DNA of 23,444 nucleotides from assembly GCA_035325645.1 (NCBI GenBank), contig DAOKZK010000037.1, forward strand, positions 1 to 23,444, in the 5' to 3' direction. The position numbers and the translations under genes are program-made. This document shows, piece by piece, positions 1-6,185 of this stretch. The DNA is from Macondimonas sp035325645. GTDB lineage: Bacteria; Pseudomonadota; Gammaproteobacteria; UBA5335. Each line of letters begins with the position of its first letter. Position 1 is the stretch's first letter. The notes below the pieces were generated by a model. The model had not been told where the DNA came from, made no database searches, and worked only from the letters and a program-made list of their open reading frames with translations.

Positions 1-323
1 CGCTGCCGGCGACCAGCGCCAGCGTCACGCCATCGACCTGAAGGTCGCTGATCACCGCCTGGGGCCTTTTTTCCTGAGCAGCGGCGGGATTTCGTGATAG
101 CAACCAGACCCCACGGATTCGCATTCCGGTATTTCGCGAAAGAGACCTTGTCGTCGAGATGGAACTCCCGAATGAGATCGTCGGAAACCTTGATCAAGGT
201 CGTGTCAGCAGCTGACGGAGTCGCAGTAACCGCCAGCAGCAGGCTCGACGTCACGATACGAACCACCTGCGAGCGGCTGGCCAGCGCACCGGCCATTCGG
301 ATCCAAGCATGAGGATTGCGCAT
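1..323 (-). CDS. Partial gene, secreted protein of unknown function (N-terminus only)
   Basis: I do not recognise the family. The reading frame opens at ATG 323, behind a GGAG ribosome binding site about 8 nt upstream, and runs off the left edge. The N-terminus looks like a Sec signal peptide: basic residues, then a hydrophobic stretch (VTSSLLLAVTATPSA) and a small-residue cleavage region before ADTTLIKVSDD. After about residue 60 this frame becomes Arg/Gly/Pro-rich and looks unnatural. The neighbouring minus frame over roughly 1-110 reads more like protein (AVISDLQVDGVTLALVAGS), which suggests a frameshift or a wrong frame choice there. A plus-strand frame is also open to a TGA near 99, so the coding strand over the first 100 bases is not certain. 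A candidate sigma-54 promoter lies about 28 nt upstream of the start, and the gene is divergent from a sigma-54 activator that may control it. Confidence 0.45.
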   Translation of the reverse strand, partial: MRNPHAWIRMAGALASRSQVVRIVTSSLLLAVTATPSAADTTLIKVSDDLIREFHLDDKVSFAKYRNANPWGLVAITKSRRCSGKKAPGGDQRPSGRWRDAGAGRRQ

Positions 324-362
324 ACGTTTTCTCCGTGACGATTGATGTGCGGACGTCTTAGC

Positions 363-378
363 GCACATACAAAGCCAA
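363..378 (-). promoter_or_regulatory. Candidate sigma-54 (-24/-12) promoter for the secreted-protein gene
   Basis: Read on the minus strand, TTGGC (378-374) and GTGC (366-363) hold the GG and GC dinucleotides exactly 10 nt apart, the invariant spacing of sigma-54 promoters. The match to the TGGCAC-N5-TTGC consensus is partial: TGGC and TGC match, while the ACG part and one T do not. Transcription would start near 351, leaving a leader of about 28 nt. The adjacent divergent gene is a sigma-54 activator, which strengthens the call. Confidence 0.45.
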
Positions 379-379
379 C

Positions 380-411
380 ATCCAAATAGGGCTGCAACGC
401 ACTGTTTGGAT
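380..411. repeat. Inverted repeat ATCCAAA-N18-TTTGGAT in the divergent promoter region
   Basis: Perfect 7-bp arms lie at 380-386 and 405-411. The repeat sits immediately upstream of the candidate -24 element, so it could be an operator or a site for a bending protein. The 18-nt centre is not symmetrical, and chance is possible. Confidence 0.3.
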
Positions 412-447
412 TTGAGAAACGTCAACGGCGGATCAATCCATAGTCAC

Positions 448-464
448 CAACCAACGTATGGTTG
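448..464. promoter_or_regulatory. Palindrome CAACCA-N5-TGGTTG, candidate activator binding site
   Basis: Perfect 6-bp arms at 448-453 and 459-464 flank ACGTA. The centre lies about 105 nt upstream of the predicted sigma-54 transcription start near 351, the usual distance of an enhancer site. It also lies just upstream of the regulator's own ATG at 489, so it could serve autoregulation. It is the only near-perfect short palindrome seen between the two divergent genes. Confidence 0.4.
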
Positions 465-488
465 CCAATTTTCTGTTACATTTGGCGG

Positions 489-2096
489 ATGAAAACACCA
501 GATATGGCGGATCCGCCCGCGAACCTGCTGCTGAAACTCTGGATCGAGGTTGGTCGTCACCAGCGCGTAGTCGAATCGATGCCGGTCTTCATCGATGCTC
601 TGCGCGAGGCCATGCCGCTGCGTCGCGTGCAGATCGACGAATTCCGCAGCGATACGGAAGGCTTCACGCCGCTCCTGGTCTGGCCCGACCGCGACGTACC
701 GTCGCCGCCACAGGCGCTGCTACAGGACCCGGTCCAGGCGCGACCGATCGCGGCGTGGGCCGCGCGGCGCGAGGTTGCGCTCGCCGACCCGGATGCGGGT
801 TGGCGTACGCCGTTTCAGCAGATACCGGGGCTGCCTGCCGCGCGGGGCGCGATGGCCGCTCCGCTCTGGTTCGAGAATGCCCTGATCGGCTTGGTGCTCA
901 TCGAACGCGGCGATTTTGCGCCCGTCGGCACCGCCGCCCAGGCGCGCCTGCAGGCACTGCTCGATCCGCTGGCGGCGGCGGTCGCCAATGACCGCCGCCT
1001 GCGCGAGTTGGAGCGTCTCAAGGCCGCCGCCGAAGCCGACCGACAGATGCTGTTGTCGCGTCTGGGGCGCAGCAGCCTGAGCGAAACCATCGTCGGCGCC
1101 GACCACGGCCTGCGCGGCGTGATGGCGCGGGTCGTGCAGGTGGCGCCCACCCATGCCACAGTGCTGATCCTGGGCGAAACCGGCGCCGGCAAGGAAGTCG
1201 TCGCGCGCGCCATCCACGAGCGCTCGACCCGCGCCAAGGGCCCGTTCGTGCGGGTGAATTGCGGCGCGGTGCCGCCGGATCTGATCGACTCGGAGCTGTT
1301 CGGCCACGAAAAAGGCAGTTTCACGGGCGCGCTTGCGGCACGGCGCGGCTGGTTCGAGCGCGCCGACGGCGGCACGCTGTTTCTGGACGAAATCGGCGAA
1401 CTCACCCCTGCGGTCCAGATCCGCCTGCTGCGTGTGCTGCAGGACGGCATCGTCCAGCGCGTGGGCAGCGAGCGCGAGATTCCGGTGGACGTGCGGGTCA
1501 TCGCGGCCACGCACCGCGATCTGCCGGGACTGGTACAGGACGGCGTCTTTCGCGAGGACCTCTGGTATCGGCTGGCCGTCTTTCCCGTGATTTTGCCGCC
1601 GCTGCGCGAGCGGCCCGAGGACATCCCGCTGCTCGCCGCCCATTTCGTGCACCGCGCCGCCGCCCGGCTCGGCGTCCCGACGCCCGCGCTCACGGCGCGT
1701 GATCTCGACGCCTTGCTCGCCTATCGCTGGCCGGGCAATGTGCGCGAACTGGGCGCCGTGCTGGAACGCGCCGTCATTTTGGGTGGCGGCGAACGGCTGG
1801 ATCTGGAAACGGCCTTGGGCGTGGGCATCGCTCGCCAGCCGTCGCCCCCCTCTCTTGTCGAATCATTGCCCGCGATGCCGATTCCGCCGCGCGCCTCGGG
1901 CGATGCGGTGGCACCGCTCGATAGCGTCATCGCCGAGCATCTCGCGCATGTCCTGCATCTCACCGGCGGACGCATCGACGGGCCGCACGGCGCGGCGCGC
2001 CTGCTGCGCGTCAATGCCAGCACGCTGCGCGCCAAACTGCGCAAGCACGGCCTGCTTCCCGCCGATTACCGCAGGCCGAGTAAGCAGCCGCGATGA
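489..2096 (+). CDS. Sigma-54-dependent Fis-family transcriptional activator (GAF-AAA+-HTH)
   Basis: Enhancer-binding protein that uses ATP hydrolysis to open sigma-54 RNA polymerase promoters. Domains in order over 535 residues: an N-terminal sensor region of about 180 residues that looks GAF-like; an AAA+ domain with Walker A GETGAGKE (about 229-236), the sigma-54 contact loop as GSFTGA (about 276-281, Ser where GAFTGA has Ala) and Walker B LFLDEIGEL (Asp about 300); and a C-terminal Fis-type helix-turn-helix (about 478-530). The layout resembles FhlA/NorR-type regulators, but the sensed signal cannot be read from sequence, so no symbol is given. ATG 489 is chosen over the upstream TTG 462 because the extra residues fall in the promoter palindrome; ATG 504 is an alternative, and no start has a strong ribosome binding site. 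Its likely target is the divergent secreted-protein gene. It ends 10 bp from the convergent serS. Confidence 0.88.
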   Translation: MKTPDMADPPANLLLKLWIEVGRHQRVVESMPVFIDALREAMPLRRVQIDEFRSDTEGFTPLLVWPDRDVPSPPQALLQDPVQARPIAAWAARREVALADPDAGWRTPFQQIPGLPAARGAMAAPLWFENALIGLVLIERGDFAPVGTAAQARLQALLDPLAAAVANDRRLRELERLKAAAEADRQMLLSRLGRSSLSETIVGADHGLRGVMARVVQVAPTHATVLILGETGAGKEVVARAIHERSTRAKGPFVRVNCGAVPPDLIDSELFGHEKGSFTGALAARRGWFERADGGTLFLDEIGELTPAVQIRLLRVLQDGIVQRVGSEREIPVDVRVIAATHRDLPGLVQDGVFREDLWYRLAVFPVILPPLRERPEDIPLLAAHFVHRAAARLGVPTPALTARDLDALLAYRWPGNVRELGAVLERAVILGGGERLDLETALGVGIARQPSPPSLVESLPAMPIPPRASGDAVAPLDSVIAEHLAHVLHLTGGRIDGPHGAARLLRVNASTLRAKLRKHGLLPADYRRPSKQPR

Positions 2097-2106
2097 GGGG
2101 ACAGTC

Positions 2107-3387
2107 TCATGCCGGTTCGATGCATTCCAGGCCGCTGAGATAGGGTCGCAGCGCAGCCGGAACGGCGATGCTGCCGTCGGCCTGCTGGTGGTTTTCCAGC
2201 AAGGCCACGAGCGTGCGCCCGACGGCGAGGCCGGAGCCATTCAGTGTGTGAATCGGTTCGGGCTTGCCGGTCGCGGGGTTGCGATAGCGGGCCTGCAGGC
2301 GGCGCGCCTGGAAAGCCTCGAAGTTGCTGCAGGAGGAAATCTCGCGGTACTGCCCCTGGCTCGGCAGCCAGACCTCGAGATCGTAGGTGCGCGCGGCGGC
2401 AAACCCCATGTCGCCGGCACACAGCGCCATGACCCGATACGGCAGCTCCAGCGCCTGCAGCACGGCTTCGGCGTGGCCGGTAAGCTCCTCGAGCTGCGCG
2501 GCCGACTGCTCCGGGGTCGCGAACTGCACCAGTTCCACCTTCTCGAACTGATGCTGGCGGATCATGCCGCGCACGTCGCGCCCGTAGGCGCCGGCCTCGG
2601 AACGGAAACACGGCGTGTGCGCCACCAGCCGCATCGGCAGCAGCGCGGAATCGAAAATCTGCTCGCGCGCCAGATTGGTGACCGGCACCTCGGCGGTGGG
2701 AATGAGGTACCACGCCGGATCGCCCGCGAGACGAAACAGATCCTGCTCGAACTTGGGCAACTGGCCGGTGCCGGTCAGGCTCGCGGCATTGACCAGATAG
2801 GGGACGTAGACCTCTTCATAACCGTGGCGGCGGGTGTGCAGATCGAGCATGAACTGCGTCAACGCCCGCTGCAGCCGGGCGTAGGCGCCACGCAGCACGG
2901 TAAAGCGCGCGCCGGTGATGGTGCTCGCCGCGGCGAAATCCAGCCGCGCACCGGGCGCGCCCAGTTCGACGTGGTCCTTGATCGGAAAATCGAAGGCTCG
3001 CGGCTCGCCCCAGCGGCGCAGTTCCTGGTTGTCCGCCTCTGAACGGCCTTCGGGAACCCCGGCTTGCGGCAGGTTGGGAATCTCCAGCAGGAAGGCATCG
3101 AGTTCGGCCTGCAGCTCCCGCAGGGCCGCCTCTCCGGCCTCCAGGCGGCTGCCCAGCTCGGCGACCTCGGCCAGAATCGGTTCCACCGGTTCGCCCCGGG
3201 CCTTGGCCTGACCGACCTGGCGGGAAATCGTGTTGCGGCTGTTGCGCAGCCCTTCCACCTCGATCTGCAAGGCCTTGCGTCGCGTCTCGAGCGCGTTCAG
3301 GCGTGCGCGGTCCAGGGTGTAGCCGCGGCGCGCCAGCGCCGCCTCGGTGGCATCCAGATCCTGACGATAGCAACGGGGATCAAGCAT
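2107..3387 (-). CDS. serS: Serine--tRNA ligase
   Basis: Charges tRNA-Ser with serine in the cytoplasm. The 426-residue product is close to the E. coli length of 430. It starts MLDPRCYRQDLD and has an N-terminal coiled-coil tRNA-binding arm (about 25-105). The class II core follows, with TAEVPVTNL, motif 2 (CFRSEAGAYGRDVRGMIRQH) and motif 3 (NGSGLAVGRTLVALLEN). Start ATG 3387 has a GAAGGA site 6 nt upstream; the open frame continues further upstream only as a shadow through crcB. It is the last gene of the minus-strand run from ftsK, 26 bp after crcB. The end is convergent with the sigma-54 activator, 10 bp away, and a short ATGAG/CTCAT inverted repeat (2093-2110) spans both stops. No U-tract terminator is visible. 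Confidence 0.97.
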   Translation of the reverse strand: MLDPRCYRQDLDATEAALARRGYTLDRARLNALETRRKALQIEVEGLRNSRNTISRQVGQAKARGEPVEPILAEVAELGSRLEAGEAALRELQAELDAFLLEIPNLPQAGVPEGRSEADNQELRRWGEPRAFDFPIKDHVELGAPGARLDFAAASTITGARFTVLRGAYARLQRALTQFMLDLHTRRHGYEEVYVPYLVNAASLTGTGQLPKFEQDLFRLAGDPAWYLIPTAEVPVTNLAREQIFDSALLPMRLVAHTPCFRSEAGAYGRDVRGMIRQHQFEKVELVQFATPEQSAAQLEELTGHAEAVLQALELPYRVMALCAGDMGFAAARTYDLEVWLPSQGQYREISSCSNFEAFQARRLQARYRNPATGKPEPIHTLNGSGLAVGRTLVALLENHQQADGSIAVPAALRPYLSGLECIEPA

Positions 3388-3413
3388 GGAACATCCTTCA
3401 AAATCCAGAAAAT

Positions 3414-3800
3414 TCAGGTCATCAGGCGCCGCACGCAGGCCATGCCGGCCGCCACGGCGACGATGCTCAGCGCGAGATTGGCCAGCACGTTCGCCAGTGC
3501 CTTGCCCTGCGCGCCCTGGCTCCAGAGCTGCAGCGTCTCGAGCGAAAAAGCCGAAAACGTCGTGAAGCCGCCGCAAAACCCGGTGATGGCCCAGACGCGC
3601 AGTGCAAGCGCCCAATCCGGCCGCCGCTGACTCAGGTAGAACAAGCCGCCGATGGCGAAACCGCCCAGCACGTTGACGGCCAACGTGCCCCAGGGAAAGG
3701 CCCACGGCAGACGCGCGCACAGGGTCCCCAGCGCGTAGCGGGCCATGGAGCCCGCGCCGCCGCCCAGCCCCACCGCCAGCGGGATCATCCAGTCTTTCAT
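3414..3800 (-). CDS. crcB: Fluoride channel CrcB (Fluc family)
   Basis: Small inner-membrane protein of 128 residues and about four transmembrane helices that exports fluoride as an antiparallel dimer. Family marks are clear: GGGAGSMARY near the N-terminus, GTLAVNVLGGF with the pore Asn in helix 2, and GFCGGFTTFSAFSLET in helix 3 with the Phe/Ser/Thr track. It starts at ATG 3800, whose ATG overlaps the rarA TGA by 4 bp, so translation is probably coupled. No fluoride riboswitch precedes it, consistent with expression as an operon member and not as a solo fluoride response. Confidence 0.95.
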   Translation of the reverse strand: MKDWMIPLAVGLGGGAGSMARYALGTLCARLPWAFPWGTLAVNVLGGFAIGGLFYLSQRRPDWALALRVWAITGFCGGFTTFSAFSLETLQLWSQGAQGKALANVLANLALSIVAVAAGMACVRRLMT

Positions 3801-5167
3801 GGGTTCTGCTCAGGTGCGGGGGCCTCGCCTGCTCGCGCCCGCCGGTCGCGCTCGCGCAGGAGGGCCAGCCGCTCACCGATGCGCAGTTCCAAGCCGCGGG
3901 GCACCGGGTGATAGTAGCGCGCCTCCCCCAGGGCTTCGGGCAGATACTGCTCCCCTGCGGCATAGGCATCGGGCTCGTCGTGCGCGTAGCGATAGGCGCG
4001 CCCATGGCCCAACTGCTTCATCAGCGCGGTCGGCGCGTTGCGCAGATGCAGCGGCACCGGCAGCGAACCGTGGCGGGTCGCATCGGCCCGGGCGGCGTCG
4101 AAGGCCCGGTAGACCGCATTGCTCTTGGGCGCACAGGCCAGAAAAACCGCCGCCTGCGCCAGCGCCAGATGCCCTTCGGGCGAGCCCAGCCGCTCCTGGG
4201 TCTCCCAGGCGTTCAGCGCCAGTTGCAGCGCGCGCGGATCGGCGTTGCCGATGTCCTCGCTGGCCATGCGCACCAGACGCCGGGCGACATAGAGCGGATC
4301 GGCGCCGCCGTCGAGCATGCGCGCGAGCCAGTAAAGGGCGCCATCTGGGGATGAGCCGCGCACGGCCTTGTGCAAGGCCGAGATCTGATCGAAGAACAGA
4401 TCGCCACCCTTGTCGAACTGGCGCGCACCGGCGCCGGTGAGCAGACGCTCCACCGCCAGCGCATCGAGCGGCCCGCCCGCGCCGACGAGTTCGGCGCCGA
4501 GTTCCAGCAGGCCCAGTAGACGCCGCGCATCGCCATCGGCGGCCTCAATCAGCAGCCGTCGCGCCGACTCGGGCACCTCCAGGCGCAGCCCGCCGAGTCC
4601 GCGCTCGGCGTCGGTGAGCGCCCGCTCGAGCACGCGGCCAAGATCGGCTTCATCCAAGGCGCGCAGCACATACACCCGCGCGCGCGAAAGCAAGGCGCGG
4701 TTGAGTTCGAATGAGGGATTCTCGGTGGTCGCGCCGATGAAGACGAGCGTGCCGTCCTCGATATGGGGCAGGAAAGCGTCCTGTTGCGCCTTATTGAAAC
4801 GGTGCACCTCATCCAGAAAAAGCACCGTGCCCCGGCCGCTCACGCTGCGCTCCCGACGCGCGGCGTCCACCGCCTCGCGCACCTCGCGGATCCCGGCCTG
4901 CACGGCGGACAGGCTCAGAAAGAGCAGGTTCGCCTGCTGCGCCATGAGCCGGGCCAAGGTGGTCTTGCCCGTGCCCGGTGGCCCCCACAGGACCATCGAA
5001 TGCAGCCGGCCGCCATCGAGGATGGCGCGCAGCGGCTGACCCGGCCCCAGCAGATGCGCCTGGCCCACGACCTCGTCCAGATGCCGCGGGCGCAGGCGGT
5101 CGGCCAGCGGCGCCGCGGGCTGCGGCGTGGCAAAGAGGCTGGGTTGCGGTTCCCGCTCGCGGGTCAT
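3797..5167 (-). CDS. rarA: Replication-associated recombination protein RarA (MgsA), AAA+ ATPase
   Basis: Clamp-loader-like AAA+ ATPase that acts at stalled replication forks. The product has 456 residues (E. coli 447). It begins MTREREPQPSLFATPQ, followed by LADRLRPRHLDEVVGQ, Walker A GPPGTGKTTL, Walker B VLFLDEVHRFN, sensor IGATTENPSFELN and the C-terminal tetramerisation part, including GSSPDGALYWLARML and the YHPVPRGLE ending. The start at 5167 overlaps the upstream VanZ-like gene by ATGA, and its own stop overlaps crcB by ATGA. The ribosome binding site is weak, which fits coupling to the gene ahead. In E. coli rarA also lies between lolA and serS; here two extra genes are inserted. Confidence 0.96.
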   Translation of the reverse strand: MTREREPQPSLFATPQPAAPLADRLRPRHLDEVVGQAHLLGPGQPLRAILDGGRLHSMVLWGPPGTGKTTLARLMAQQANLLFLSLSAVQAGIREVREAVDAARRERSVSGRGTVLFLDEVHRFNKAQQDAFLPHIEDGTLVFIGATTENPSFELNRALLSRARVYVLRALDEADLGRVLERALTDAERGLGGLRLEVPESARRLLIEAADGDARRLLGLLELGAELVGAGGPLDALAVERLLTGAGARQFDKGGDLFFDQISALHKAVRGSSPDGALYWLARMLDGGADPLYVARRLVRMASEDIGNADPRALQLALNAWETQERLGSPEGHLALAQAAVFLACAPKSNAVYRAFDAARADATRHGSLPVPLHLRNAPTALMKQLGHGRAYRYAHDEPDAYAAGEQYLPEALGEARYYHPVPRGLELRIGERLALLRERDRRARAGEAPAPEQNP

Positions 5168-5535
5168 GCGCGCGCGTGGCGGCTCGCCAGCCCATAGCGC
5201 AGCGGCGCGGCCAGCGCAGCCATCCCCAGACTGACGCCGATCCAGTTGGCAAGGATGTCGTGGGTGTCGAAGCTGCGGTAGCCGGTCTGTCCCTGAACGG
5301 ACTCGATGCCGACGCCGAACAGGCCCAGTCCCATCCAGACCAGCGGCCAGCGCCGCGAAGGCGCGAACGTCCCGAACCAGGCGCCCAGCGTGCCATAAGC
5401 CGCCAGATGCGCGAGCTTGTCGTGCTGGCTCGGCAGCGAGCCCGGATCCAGCGGCACGAGGCTGGCCCAGGTCAGCGCGGCCAGAGCGACGGCGCCGCCC
5501 ATCCATCCGATCCAGGGCCGCAGGAAAAGATTCAT
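5164..5535 (-). CDS. VanZ-like small membrane protein
   Basis: The product has 123 residues and three to four predicted hydrophobic segments. It shows VanZ-like marks: HDKLAHLAAYGTLGAWFG and THDILANWIGVSLG, giving the D-K-x-x-H-x-x-x-Y and D-x-x-x-N-x-x-G pattern. VanZ proteins are linked to low-level teicoplanin resistance in enterococci. In proteobacteria the role of such stand-alone proteins is unknown, so no function is claimed. Start ATG 5535 overlaps the lolA stop by ATGA, and its own stop overlaps rarA by ATGA. Confidence 0.85.
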   Translation of the reverse strand: MNLFLRPWIGWMGGAVALAALTWASLVPLDPGSLPSQHDKLAHLAAYGTLGAWFGTFAPSRRWPLVWMGLGLFGVGIESVQGQTGYRSFDTHDILANWIGVSLGMAALAAPLRYGLASRHARA

Positions 5536-6155
5536 TCCTCGATCACCTCGACACCGGGCGGCACGTCCAGGCGGAAGACACTGCCCGGGATGGCCTCGTT
5601 GAGGCGAATCTGCGAGAACTCGATCAGGCTGCGCTGATCGAAATGGTCCTCGAACGCCATGCGCCGGATCACGCCACCACTCAGCCCCAGCCGGATAGTG
5701 CGAAAATCCGTGTCGGCGTTGCGCGGCGTCAGCGTCACCCAATCGAGGCCCTCACGCGCCGGATCCTCGGTGATCGTAAACTGCGCCGACAGATCGCCCT
5801 GCCCGCTCAGCAACACCGCCGGCGTGGCGGCCAGCGCCTGATCCAGCGGCCGGCGGGTCACCTGCGCCAGCGGGCGATCGTAGAGCTGCAACGTCTTGCC
5901 GTCGCTCAGGATGACCTGATCCGAGCCGCCTTCGTACTCCCAGCGAAACCGCCCCGGCCGGGCGATCCAGATCCGGCCCTGTTCGGTGCGCGCCGCTTGG
6001 CCCTGCGCGGCCGGCACCGTCTGCACGAAGCGCGCCTCGAAGGTGCGCACCCGGGCGTTGAACGCCTCCAGTTCCTGCAGACCGCCGGCCCAGGCGATCC
6101 CAGCGCCGGCCAGCCACATCATCCACGCCCCGATCAGGCGCATGCCCATCCGCAT
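5532..6155 (-). CDS. lolA: Outer-membrane lipoprotein carrier protein LolA
   Basis: Periplasmic chaperone that takes lipoproteins from LolCDE and hands them to LolB at the outer membrane. The 207-residue product (E. coli 203) has a signal peptide (MRMGMRLIGAWMMWLAGAGIAWA). The mature LolA fold is recognisable in LEAFNARVRTFEARFVQ, GRIWIARPGRFRWEYEG, QVILSDGKTLQLYD, PAVLLSG and the NEAIPGSVFRLDVPPGVEVIEE ending. Start ATG 6155 is supported by GGAGAG 6 nt upstream; an upstream GTG at 6182 is less likely. It lies 30 bp after ftsK, the same order as in E. coli. Confidence 0.95.
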   Translation of the reverse strand: MRMGMRLIGAWMMWLAGAGIAWAGGLQELEAFNARVRTFEARFVQTVPAAQGQAARTEQGRIWIARPGRFRWEYEGGSDQVILSDGKTLQLYDRPLAQVTRRPLDQALAATPAVLLSGQGDLSAQFTITEDPAREGLDWVTLTPRNADTDFRTIRLGLSGGVIRRMAFEDHFDQRSLIEFSQIRLNEAIPGSVFRLDVPPGVEVIEE

Positions 6156-6185
6156 GGTTCTCTCCGCTGGGTTGATCGTCACGAG

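Noticed and set aside
94..312. 72-codon plus-strand frame near the left edge
   Set aside because: No ribosome binding site, and it lies opposite the signal-peptide gene with a better start.
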